In this document: positions 1 through 5,670 of the stretch, one piece after another | How the letters are laid out: each line of letters opens with the position of its first letter | Position numbering within the stretch: position 1 is the first letter of the stretch | DNA from: SAR202 cluster bacterium | GTDB taxonomy: Bacteria; Chloroflexota; Dehalococcoidia; UBA3495 | Assembly (NCBI GenBank): GCA_009392775.1 | Contig: VFFT01000101.1 | Location: forward strand, 1 to 7,575 | DNA length: 7,575 nucleotides | Reading direction: 5' to 3' | Notes under the pieces: model-generated | Told to the model about the DNA's origin: nothing | Databases searched by the model: none | The model's input: the letters and a program-made list of their open reading frames with translations, nothing else | Program-made: the position numbers and the translations under genes

Positions 1-356
1 GTTGAGTATTGAATCACGGAGCGTTGCTTCGTAAGCAGTCGAACGATGATCAGGAATTAGTTTTGGAGATCGGGAGGGACTATGCTTCTTCTAGACTCGA
101 AGAGCAAGATAAAGTTATGTTAGCGTTTGCTGAAAAGCTTACCTTTAATCACACAGAGATGGATAAAGATGATATCGAGTCATTGAAAGCAGTCGGGTTT
201 AGTGACGAGAATATTCTGGACATAATTGCATCTGTGGCTTACAGGAATTTTAGCAACCGTTTGAACATAGCAATTGGTTTAGATGAAGATGTTACTGAGG
301 GCGATCAGGATTTGCTGAATATAGCAAAATCGGGACATTCAATGAGTATGGTATAA
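1..356 (+). CDS. AhpD-like peroxidase-related (carboxymuconolactone decarboxylase fold) protein, C-terminal part; candidate selenoprotein
   Basis: The frame is entered from outside the window and ends at TAA 354-356. The readable part matches the C-terminal half of the uncharacterised peroxidase-related family (AhpD/CMD fold). It has an H-G-A-L-L-R segment just after the active-site position, an acidic spacer, a segment around 'MLAFAEKLT', then 'GFSDENILDI' and 'YRNFSNRL'. Family members carry a redox motif C-x-x-C-x-x-x-H, used in alkylhydroperoxidase-type chemistry. Here the residue four before the histidine is an in-frame TGA (3-5), exactly where the second cysteine belongs, and a SECIS-like hairpin follows. 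I therefore read it as a possible selenocysteine codon. Alternatives are a nonsense mutation (pseudogene) or a sequencing error. A TTG at 9 would give an ORF lacking the catalytic motif, so it is unlikely to be the real start. The family assignment is fairly secure; the selenocysteine reading is inference. Confidence 0.72.
23..39 (+). promoter_or_regulatory. candidate bacterial SECIS hairpin
   Basis: Bases 25-29 (TGCTT) pair with 33-37 (AAGCA) around the loop CGT (30-32). Two G-T wobble pairs (24 with 38, 23 with 39) lengthen the stem to 7 bp. The loop begins 24 nt after the in-frame TGA at 3-5. A short stem, a small apical loop with G in its first two bases, and a UGA-to-loop distance of roughly 16-37 nt are the published loose criteria for bacterial SECIS elements, and all are met. 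The stem is short and hairpins this size occur by chance, so it counts mainly because of the TGA placement. Confidence 0.42.
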
Positions 357-378
357 AGGGGCAACGAGTTACAGAGAA

Positions 379-418
379 TATGAGCAGAGGCCTCCGAAAT
401 CGGAGGCCTCTGCTCATA
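379..418. terminator. perfect 18-bp inverted repeat, likely terminator or mRNA hairpin
   Basis: Arms 379-396 and 401-418 are perfectly complementary over 18 bp, with loop AAAT (397-400). The inner half is GC-rich and each arm contains the small palindrome GAGGCCTC. The hairpin lies 22 nt after the stop of the AhpD-like gene and 4 nt before the AAGGA at 423-427. No T tract follows on the plus strand, so it is not a textbook intrinsic terminator. On the minus strand only a broken T/C-rich stretch follows. Possible roles are a U-less terminator, an mRNA 3'-end stabiliser, or a structure modulating translation of the next gene. Its strength and compactness make chance unlikely. Confidence 0.6.
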
Positions 419-434
419 GGATAAGGAAAATATA

Positions 435-476
435 ATGAACATCAGCAATTGTACTAATGAATTTATCTTTACCTAG
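435..476 (+). CDS. putative 13-codon leader ORF overlapping the MFS start
   Basis: An ATG at 435 lies 7 nt after an AAGGA (423-427), the best ribosome binding site in this intergenic region. It opens a 13-codon reading frame ending at TAG 474-476. The frame is offset from the MFS gene and overlaps its start codon (457), which has no recognisable Shine-Dalgarno of its own. This arrangement could couple translation by termination and reinitiation, or act as a short leader. It could also be chance in an AT-rich region. The peptide resembles nothing I recognise. Confidence 0.25.
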   Translation: MNISNCTNEFIFT

Positions 477-1767
477 GGTTCATTACGCCTGGATAATAAT
501 TGCTCTATCTATCCTTCTATATCTAAGTGGGGGATCCATTACTAATGCTTTTGGGGTAGTAATATTACCGCTTCAAGCAGAAATGGGATGGAGTCAAGGA
601 TCTATTACATTGGCTTATGGTATAGCCATGCTATTAAGTGCTGTCGTATCTCCATATTTAGGTATGGCAACTGATAGGTATGGGAGTCGATCGGTTTTAT
701 TTGTAGCCGTGCTCTGTTTTTTCATTGGGACTGCTCTGTCTGCCATGGCGTCAGAGGTATGGCAGATTTATATCTCATATGGAATTTTCCTAGGAATAAC
801 CCAGAGTTGTTTAAATGTAACTTTAATAACAACAGCAACATATTGGTTTAGGGAGAAGTTGGGTCTCGGTATTGGATTGCTACAGTTTGCCCAAGGGATA
901 GGACCCGCAGGCACGACTATGCTGATCGGCTTATTACTAGCCGTGTTTGATTGGAGGTTTGCCTTTTGGACCTTGTGTATTGGTTGTACGTTAGCAATGA
1001 GTACTATGGTTATGTTCTTGAGAACCAGGCCGTCGGATATAGGCAAAGAACCATACGGTGGATCAAATGATACGATTGCGACAAGGCAATTCTCCAGAGA
1101 AGTCAATAAGCTTAGAGACAAAGTACGGGCTGCTTCGATCCAGTCGACATCGTCATTCTGGAAACTGGTTATAGTCCATTATTTGGGCTGCTTATCACAC
1201 GCGATAGTAATTGTTTACATCATCCCGATAGCTGTTTTGGCTGGCGTGGACCCAGTAGCTGCTGCGGGAGTACTAAGTACTCTAGCGTTGGTTAGTGGCT
1301 TTACTAGATTTTTAACACCTATTATCGCTGAGAGATGGGGTGCTAAAGAGACAATGGCCATTATGTATGTACTGCAGGGTATTCCAATTCTAATGTTATT
1401 TTGGACTAATGATACTTGGGCGTTCTATGCTTTTGCGGTTCTGTTTGGGATAGGGTACGGTGGCGAAGGTTCCGCATTTCCAATAATTAACAGGAGATAC
1501 TTTGGGGAAGGTTCGTTAGGTAGGTCATTTGGGTGGCAACTGTGTGGTGCCCAAATTGGTATGGCTACCGGCGGTTGGATTGGCGGCATCCTGTTTAGCG
1601 TATTCGGAGATTACATTATCACTATCGGCATTTCGGTTGGAGCTAGCCTGTTAGGGGCTGTCGTAATAATGACTATGGATAATACGGATCGTGTGCTCAT
1701 AGAAGAATGGGAACTTAAACTTCCTCAGTACGCCAGATCTGAAGCGCTGCTATCTGGGACGTCCTAG
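457..1767 (+). CDS. MFS transporter, monocarboxylate/oxalate-formate-antiporter-like
   Basis: This is a 436-aa integral inner-membrane carrier of the major facilitator superfamily, the usual length for the family, with about 12 hydrophobic helices in two six-helix halves. Residues 7-12 (RVHYAW) are a typical opening for the OFA/MCT-like branch. The loop between helices 2 and 3 has motif A (G69 to R78, with D73, R74 and G76). An analogous 'AERWGAKE' follows helix 8, near residues 291-298. The central cytoplasmic loop (about 190-235) is charged. Members of this branch move carboxylates or small organic acids; the substrate here is unknown. ATG 457 is the only usable in-frame start, since TGA 436-438 lies in frame upstream and the next Met is at residue 43. 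It has no clear ribosome binding site, see the overlapping leader ORF at 435. It converges on the dehydratase gene and could import that pathway's substrate (inference). Confidence 0.9.
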   Translation: MNLSLPRVHYAWIIIALSILLYLSGGSITNAFGVVILPLQAEMGWSQGSITLAYGIAMLLSAVVSPYLGMATDRYGSRSVLFVAVLCFFIGTALSAMASEVWQIYISYGIFLGITQSCLNVTLITTATYWFREKLGLGIGLLQFAQGIGPAGTTMLIGLLLAVFDWRFAFWTLCIGCTLAMSTMVMFLRTRPSDIGKEPYGGSNDTIATRQFSREVNKLRDKVRAASIQSTSSFWKLVIVHYLGCLSHAIVIVYIIPIAVLAGVDPVAAAGVLSTLALVSGFTRFLTPIIAERWGAKETMAIMYVLQGIPILMLFWTNDTWAFYAFAVLFGIGYGGEGSAFPIINRRYFGEGSLGRSFGWQLCGAQIGMATGGWIGGILFSVFGDYIITIGISVGASLLGAVVIMTMDNTDRVLIEEWELKLPQYARSEALLSGTS

Positions 1768-2678
1768 GAGTTGCCCCATCGTAACGCAATTGGTGAATAC
1801 TGCTCAGCAAGATTCAATAGACTTTTTCGTATCTGGTTGGACAATGGAGGTACTGGATGCCTACACACGTCGGATTTGATCACTCCTCCTTCTTTCATGA
1901 TAGTCTTGGCAGCTCTGAATCCGCATTGTTTGTTTTCGTAGTTTATTAGGGGCAGGATTTTGTTATATTCGGTTGCGGCTTCGAGGTGGTCTCCTGACAA
2001 ATACGATGACACTATAGGTTTGATCAAATCGGGAATCATCGATGATGGCATGTTCCCAGTTGCTCCAGCTTCTAGATCTGCAATAAGGGTTATAGCTTCT
2101 TCTCCGTCAAAAGGTCCTTTTATAAAGCTCCCTCCGCTTTCAATAAGCTGACGTAATTTAGACGACGCTTGGGGGGACTCTATCTTGAAGCAGGTGACGT
2201 GTTCTAGTTCCGTAGCCATCTTTAATAGTAGATCCACTGGCAGATCTATTCCTGATATGGGTGCATCTTGTACCATTATCGGTATTCCTACGTTTGATAC
2301 TGCAGCAAATTGTTGAAATATTTGATCGGGAGAGCCACGTAAAGAAGCTCCATGGTAGGGAGGCATCATCATCACCATTTCTGCTCCTAGGGATCGAGCT
2401 TCTTCTGCGCGTTTGACTGCGATATCAGTTGAGAAGTGGCTGATGGTAACGATAGTTGGTATGCGGCCTTCAACGTGACGCAGGCATAATTCAGTAAGGA
2501 CTTTCCGTTCCTCATCCGACAACAGAAATTGTTCGGAGTAATTAGCCAGTATGCATACTCCATCCACTCCCTGGTCTACGATGCAATCCATAACCCGTTT
2601 CATGCCCTCAAGATCAAGTGCGCCCGATTCAGTGAATGGGGTCGGGGCTACGGGCCAAACTCCTTCATATTGTGACAT
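1764..2678 (-). CDS. L-2-keto-3-deoxyarabonate dehydratase-like protein (DapA superfamily)
   Basis: This is a 304-aa cytosolic TIM-barrel Schiff-base enzyme. K165 ('CFKIES') is the imine-forming lysine. The DapA signature residues are replaced: GTTGE by 'ANYSE' (45-49), and the catalytic Tyr, 28 residues before the lysine, by Gln137 in 'MVQDAP'. True dihydrodipicolinate synthase activity is therefore unlikely. 'ILANYSEQF', 'MPPYHGA', 'IPIMVQDAP', 'DGEEAITLIADL' and the C-terminal 'ALRW' match what I recall of Azospirillum L-2-keto-3-deoxyarabonate dehydratase. That enzyme turns L-2-keto-3-deoxyarabonate into 2-oxoglutarate semialdehyde in non-phosphorylating pentose breakdown. Homologues in other bacteria may act on related keto-deoxy acids. 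The start ATG (2676-2678) has AGG 6 nt upstream. Its TAG stop lies in a CTAG shared with the MFS stop. It is transcribed divergently from the small membrane protein. Subfamily is strong, exact substrate less so. Confidence 0.82.
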   Translation of the reverse strand: MSQYEGVWPVAPTPFTESGALDLEGMKRVMDCIVDQGVDGVCILANYSEQFLLSDEERKVLTELCLRHVEGRIPTIVTISHFSTDIAVKRAEEARSLGAEMVMMMPPYHGASLRGSPDQIFQQFAAVSNVGIPIMVQDAPISGIDLPVDLLLKMATELEHVTCFKIESPQASSKLRQLIESGGSFIKGPFDGEEAITLIADLEAGATGNMPSSMIPDLIKPIVSSYLSGDHLEAATEYNKILPLINYENKQCGFRAAKTIMKEGGVIKSDVCRHPVPPLSNQIRKSLLNLAEQYSPIALRWGNS

Positions 2679-2742
2679 ATATAACCTATAGTAGTTCTGA
2701 TATTCTTTATTCTACTGGGTGCTGGGGCAACTATATCACTAC

Positions 2743-2758
2743 AGCATCTGATGATGCT
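2743..2758. repeat. 16-bp perfect palindrome in the divergent intergenic region (possible operator)
   Basis: AGCATC (2743-2748) and GATGCT (2753-2758) form a 6-bp inverted repeat around TGAT. It lies between the divergently transcribed dehydratase and small-membrane-protein genes, about 20 bp upstream of a TATAAT box. The position suits an operator for a dimeric regulator, but no regulator gene is present in the window and a 6-bp repeat is weak evidence. Confidence 0.25.
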
Positions 2759-2777
2759 AATGCGGTATTATAAAAAA

Positions 2778-2783
2778 TATAAT
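2778..2783 (+). promoter_or_regulatory. putative -10 box for the small membrane protein gene
   Basis: There is a perfect TATAAT in an A/T-rich run, but no convincing -35 at 16-18 bp upstream. Transcription would start near 2790. That leaves a leader too short to hold a ribosome binding site for an ATG at 2801, but a normal one for the ATG at 2834. Confidence 0.35.
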
Positions 2784-2833
2784 GAAGGTTATCTAATCTG
2801 ATGTATGGGTACGTATTTGGTGACAAGGAATAT

Positions 2834-3124
2834 ATGAACAATACAAAAAAAATATCAATATTGATTGCAGTTTTGTTGCTGTGGATGGCTAGTCTTTATA
2901 TTGCTATCCAGTTCGGAATCTCTCAAGGGCATAGCAAGGCTGAGAAGGATCAAATAATCATAGAAACCCGAAAATCGTTAGCGGTGTGCGAAGACGCTTT
3001 AAAACGTAGAACTGGTTACGAGGCTGGATTTATGAAAGGTGAATTCCTTCGCACTCAAGAAATGGTAGCCTGGGTTGCGCAAAGCCTTGAAGAAGCGAAA
3101 CAGGACATAGAAAAACACTGTTGA
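2834..3124 (+). CDS. small single-pass membrane protein, unknown function
   Basis: I do not recognise this family. From ATG 2834 it is 96 aa. A short basic N-terminus (MNNTKK) is followed by one hydrophobic segment (about residues 8-27). A mostly helical, charged domain follows, rich in Lys, Glu and Gln, with glycine-spaced 'GYEAGFMKGEF' at 61-71. By the positive-inside rule it is N-in with the soluble part outside the cytoplasmic membrane. There are two cysteines, C52 and the very last residue C96, which could form a disulfide in an oxidising compartment. ATG 2834 is preferred because AAGGA (2825-2829) precedes it and the basic-then-hydrophobic pattern starts there. An in-frame ATG at 2801 would add 11 residues (107 aa). 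It stands alone: divergent from the dehydratase and 66 nt ahead of the dehydrogenase. A regulatory or envelope role would be a guess. Confidence 0.62.
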   Translation: MNNTKKISILIAVLLLWMASLYIAIQFGISQGHSKAEKDQIIIETRKSLAVCEDALKRRTGYEAGFMKGEFLRTQEMVAWVAQSLEEAKQDIEKHC

Positions 3125-3149
3125 CGCCACTTACATTAGTCATCTTAAT
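3121..3149 (+). promoter_or_regulatory. putative sigma70-type promoter for the dehydrogenase operon
   Basis: TTGACG (3121-3126, five of six to the -35 consensus) is separated by 17 bp from CTTAAT (3144-3149, four of six to the -10 consensus). The -35 overlaps the TGA stop of the preceding gene. Transcription would begin near 3156, giving a leader of about 35 nt that includes the strong GAGAGAGGA ribosome binding site at 3174-3182. Confidence 0.4.
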
Positions 3150-3190
3150 TAGCAAAATGTTAATGGGAGATTCGAGAGAGGAATACAATC

Positions 3191-4222
3191 ATGAGAGCAA
3201 TGGTTCTAAAAGGTTTTAATGAGCCGCTGATTGAAGAGTCAGTGCCGGACCCTACGTTCGAACAAGACGAAATAATAATTAAAGTCCAAGCTAACGGGCT
3301 ATGTGCTACGGACCTCAAAATCCATACAGGGGCTGTTCCAACGGTATCTTTACCGCATGTTCAGGGACACGAAGTTTCGGGCGAAGTATTATCTGTCGGA
3401 GCTAAGGTCCCCAACCTATCTGCAGGAGATAGAGTTACAGTTTATCCAACGAGGAGTTGTGGATTTTGTAATTATTGTCGACTAGGTTTGGAAAACTATT
3501 GCTCTGATGCTCCGCGCACTGGCTTTGAATTGGATGGTGGATTTAGTGAATATATGAAAGTGCTAGGACGAAATGCGGTTAAAATATCTAGCGATGTTCC
3601 TTTTGAGTTGGCTGCGATAATACCTGATGCTATGGCAACTGCGTATCACTCCCTAGTACAGAAAGCCAAGACACAAGTTGGTGAAACTGTGGTCGTAATA
3701 GGATTAGGTGGGCTAGGCATCCATACTGTTCAGCTAGCGTCTGTATTGGGAGCCCGGGTTATAGCTGTTGATGTAGTCACCGAGAAAATTACTGCCGCAC
3801 AACGTTACGGAGCCGATGAAGTGATTAATGCTGCTAGTGAGGACACTGTGACTCGGGTAATGGAATTGACCGGAGGGGCGGGGGCTGATGTAGTTGTTGA
3901 AGGGGTCGGCGGTGAAGTAGTTCCTAGGGTGTTGGATGATTGCTTCAAGATACTGAGATTAGGTGGTAGATTGGTGGTCATGGGATATGCGTATGGGAAA
4001 GACCTGACTGTCGATACAGCACAGTTAATATATGGACAGTGGAACGTTATAGGAACTAGAGCATCTACTCTTCAAGATGTAGTCGAAACGGTAAAGCTAG
4101 TAGAACAAGGGCTTTTGAAGCCAGTGGTATCCAAGACATTTAATCTGGTGGAGGCTAATGATGCTTTGCAGATGTTGCAAGACTCTCCTCCGTTGGGCAG
4201 GATAGTTTTAACGCCGTTCTAA
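3191..4222 (+). CDS. zinc-dependent alcohol dehydrogenase (medium-chain dehydrogenase/reductase)
   Basis: This is a 343-aa, full-length cytosolic MDR enzyme that oxidises an alcohol or polyol (or reduces the carbonyl) with NAD(P). The catalytic zinc ligands are C38 (GLCATD), H60 with E61 (GHE), and probably D146 ('PDAMATAYH') in the position of the third ligand. The structural zinc site is complete: C90, C93, C96 and C104. The Rossmann nucleotide loop is GLGGLG (171-176). D194, at the end of the second strand ('VIAVD'), favours NAD over NADP. The ATG is 8 nt after a strong GAGAGAGGA. It is first in a likely four-gene operon, 47 nt ahead of the Pht5-like gene. The substrate is unknown: threonine, sorbitol, benzyl and short-chain alcohol dehydrogenases share these motifs. 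Confidence 0.92.
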   Translation: MRAMVLKGFNEPLIEESVPDPTFEQDEIIIKVQANGLCATDLKIHTGAVPTVSLPHVQGHEVSGEVLSVGAKVPNLSAGDRVTVYPTRSCGFCNYCRLGLENYCSDAPRTGFELDGGFSEYMKVLGRNAVKISSDVPFELAAIIPDAMATAYHSLVQKAKTQVGETVVVIGLGGLGIHTVQLASVLGARVIAVDVVTEKITAAQRYGADEVINAASEDTVTRVMELTGGAGADVVVEGVGGEVVPRVLDDCFKILRLGGRLVVMGYAYGKDLTVDTAQLIYGQWNVIGTRASTLQDVVETVKLVEQGLLKPVVSKTFNLVEANDALQMLQDSPPLGRIVLTPF

Positions 4223-4269
4223 TCTACTGTTAGTTGAATTTTATTACTTGGGTAGGAGAATATGTCTGA

Positions 4270-5187
4270 ATGGAAACTTTAAATCTCAGAACTGCTGTCG
4301 GTGATTATGGTCATACGCTGCCATTGAAAGACGGATCAATAGTTTCATCAAGCTTTGTCTTAGACCATAAACAAATTTCTCCTGTCATTAGTATATTTCG
4401 TAGAATGGTTAGGGGGCTTGAGTTTGATGTGTCAGAGATGGCTCTATCGACGTACTTATGCGCTAAAGCGCATGGTAAGCCATTCACTGCAATACCAGTG
4501 TTTCTTACTCGAAGCTTTTACCATGCCGGCTTGGTATATAACCGTAATTCTGGTATTAAATCGGTCTCAGATTTATCTGGTAAGCGTATCGGAGTTAGAG
4601 GGTACACTGTGACTCCAGGAGTATGGACAAGAGCTATACTCGAAACAGTATATGGGGTTGATCTGGATTCGGTAACGTGGGTTCTTTCAGGGGATGAGCA
4701 CGTTGCTGAGTATGTGCCTCCTTCTAACGTTATAAGTTCTTCCAATAGCAATTTGATGGATATGTTAGTTACAGGAGAGATTGATGCTGCGATAGGGGCT
4801 GGAAAACCAGGGAATCCAGATATACAGCCTCTTTTTCATGATCCTGAACAAGCGGACAGGGGCTGGTTTCAGGATACGGGACTGTATCCAATAAGTCATA
4901 TGCTAGTGATCAGAGATGAAATCTTGCAAGACAATCCGTGGTTATCAGGACAGTTGTTTGATTTATTTGCGCAGGCAAAGAACGAATACCTTGCTTTTTT
5001 GGACAATGGAAATGAACTGAGTCCACAGGACCATGAGATACTAAAGTTTAAAGATATTGTTGGTGGGGATCCCATACCTTACGGGGTTGAAAGCTCTCGA
5101 AATACATTGGAAGCCTTTATAGGGTTTAATGTCCGGCAGGGTGTGATACCACAACCAGTTTCGGTAGACAGTCTGTTTGGCAAGTAG
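4270..5187 (+). CDS. 4,5-dihydroxyphthalate decarboxylase (Pht5)-like / periplasmic-binding-fold protein
   Basis: This 305-aa protein has the pattern of the Pht5 family, which uses a type-2 periplasmic-binding-protein fold. Visible motifs are 'VGDYGHTLPLKDG' (10-22), 'FRRMVRGLEFDVSEMALSTY' (43-62), 'DLSGKRIGVRGY' (101-112), 'GVWTRAILETVYGV' (117-130), 'LVTGEIDAAIG' (166-176) and 'TGLYPISHMLVIR' (203-215). Pht5 removes a carboxyl group from 4,5-dihydroxyphthalate to give protocatechuate. Many relatives are annotated only as ABC substrate-binding proteins. No signal peptide or lipobox is present, so it is probably cytoplasmic, favouring an enzyme over a transport receptor. No ABC permease or ATPase is nearby. 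ATG 4270 lies 11 nt after AGGAG (4254-4258). ATG 4262 is closer to the AGGAG but ends after six codons. It lies between the dehydrogenase and DUF423 genes in one orientation. Substrate is uncertain. Confidence 0.78.
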   Translation: METLNLRTAVGDYGHTLPLKDGSIVSSSFVLDHKQISPVISIFRRMVRGLEFDVSEMALSTYLCAKAHGKPFTAIPVFLTRSFYHAGLVYNRNSGIKSVSDLSGKRIGVRGYTVTPGVWTRAILETVYGVDLDSVTWVLSGDEHVAEYVPPSNVISSSNSNLMDMLVTGEIDAAIGAGKPGNPDIQPLFHDPEQADRGWFQDTGLYPISHMLVIRDEILQDNPWLSGQLFDLFAQAKNEYLAFLDNGNELSPQDHEILKFKDIVGGDPIPYGVESSRNTLEAFIGFNVRQGVIPQPVSVDSLFGK

Positions 5188-5245
5188 GTCATGTGTGGCA
5201 TGCGATTTTGTAGAAACAAGTTTATTCTTTAGGTAGTTATGATTA

Positions 5246-5638
5246 ATGTCTTGTAAGTATTCGATAATTATTGGAACCATTTTAGGAATGACAAGCGTGA
5301 TAATGGGAGCTTTTGGTGCACACTACCTGGAATCCTTTTTAGATTCTGATGCGATTAAGGTTTTTGAGACAGGAGCGCGGTTTCAAATGTACCATGCTTT
5401 GTTGTTGATAATAGTTGGCCTTATGCAACACAGTTGGCCATCGCGTGTATCGGTTTTTGCTACCATATTCATCTCAGTAGGAATACTTATATTTTCTGGA
5501 AGTTTGTACGTGATTGCACTATCGGGAATAAGTATGATCGGGGCTATTACCCCAGTTGGTGGGCTTAGTTTGATAATCGGCTGGGCTCTATTGATTTTAT
5601 CGGCTGTTCTCTTAGTAAAGAGTAAGCCTGTAGTTTGA
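5246..5638 (+). CDS. DUF423 family small integral membrane protein (YgdD-like)
   Basis: This is a 130-aa protein with about four hydrophobic helices, the normal size for DUF423. Family hallmarks are GAFGAH (21-26), 'FQMYHA' (46-51), 'FSGSLYVIAL' (83-92), ITPVGG (101-106) and GW (112-113). The family is widespread in bacteria and sits in the cytoplasmic membrane; its biochemical role is not established. It lies 58 nt after the Pht5-like gene and 32 nt before the amidohydrolase, in the same direction, so it is probably co-transcribed. It may simply be a passenger with no catabolic role. ATG 5246 is chosen because the family's opening helix begins there. AGG (5231-5233) is 12 nt upstream, rather far, and an out-of-frame ATG at 5239 is better placed. 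Confidence 0.88.
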   Translation: MSCKYSIIIGTILGMTSVIMGAFGAHYLESFLDSDAIKVFETGARFQMYHALLLIIVGLMQHSWPSRVSVFATIFISVGILIFSGSLYVIALSGISMIGAITPVGGLSLIIGWALLILSAVLLVKSKPVV

Positions 5639-5670
5639 AATTCGAGATTTTATAATGAGAGAGGACATGC

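Noticed and set aside
9..356. Gene starting at TTG 9
   Set aside because: The encoded protein would begin in the middle of the AhpD-like active-site motif, and homology plainly runs back through the TGA at 3-5, so the 5' end is outside the window.
768..1121. Antisense 117-codon ORF inside the MFS gene
   Set aside because: Its peptide resembles no family, it has no ribosome binding site I can see, and it lies entirely within a well-supported membrane-protein gene.
1764..2678. Dihydrodipicolinate synthase (dapA)
   Set aside because: The catalytic tyrosine and GTTGE loop are replaced, and the sequence motifs fit the keto-deoxyarabonate dehydratase subfamily.
3157..3215. Short ORFs starting at ATGs just upstream of the dehydrogenase
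   Set aside because: The strong GAGAGAGGA is correctly spaced for ATG 3191, and the upstream ATGs have no ribosome binding site.
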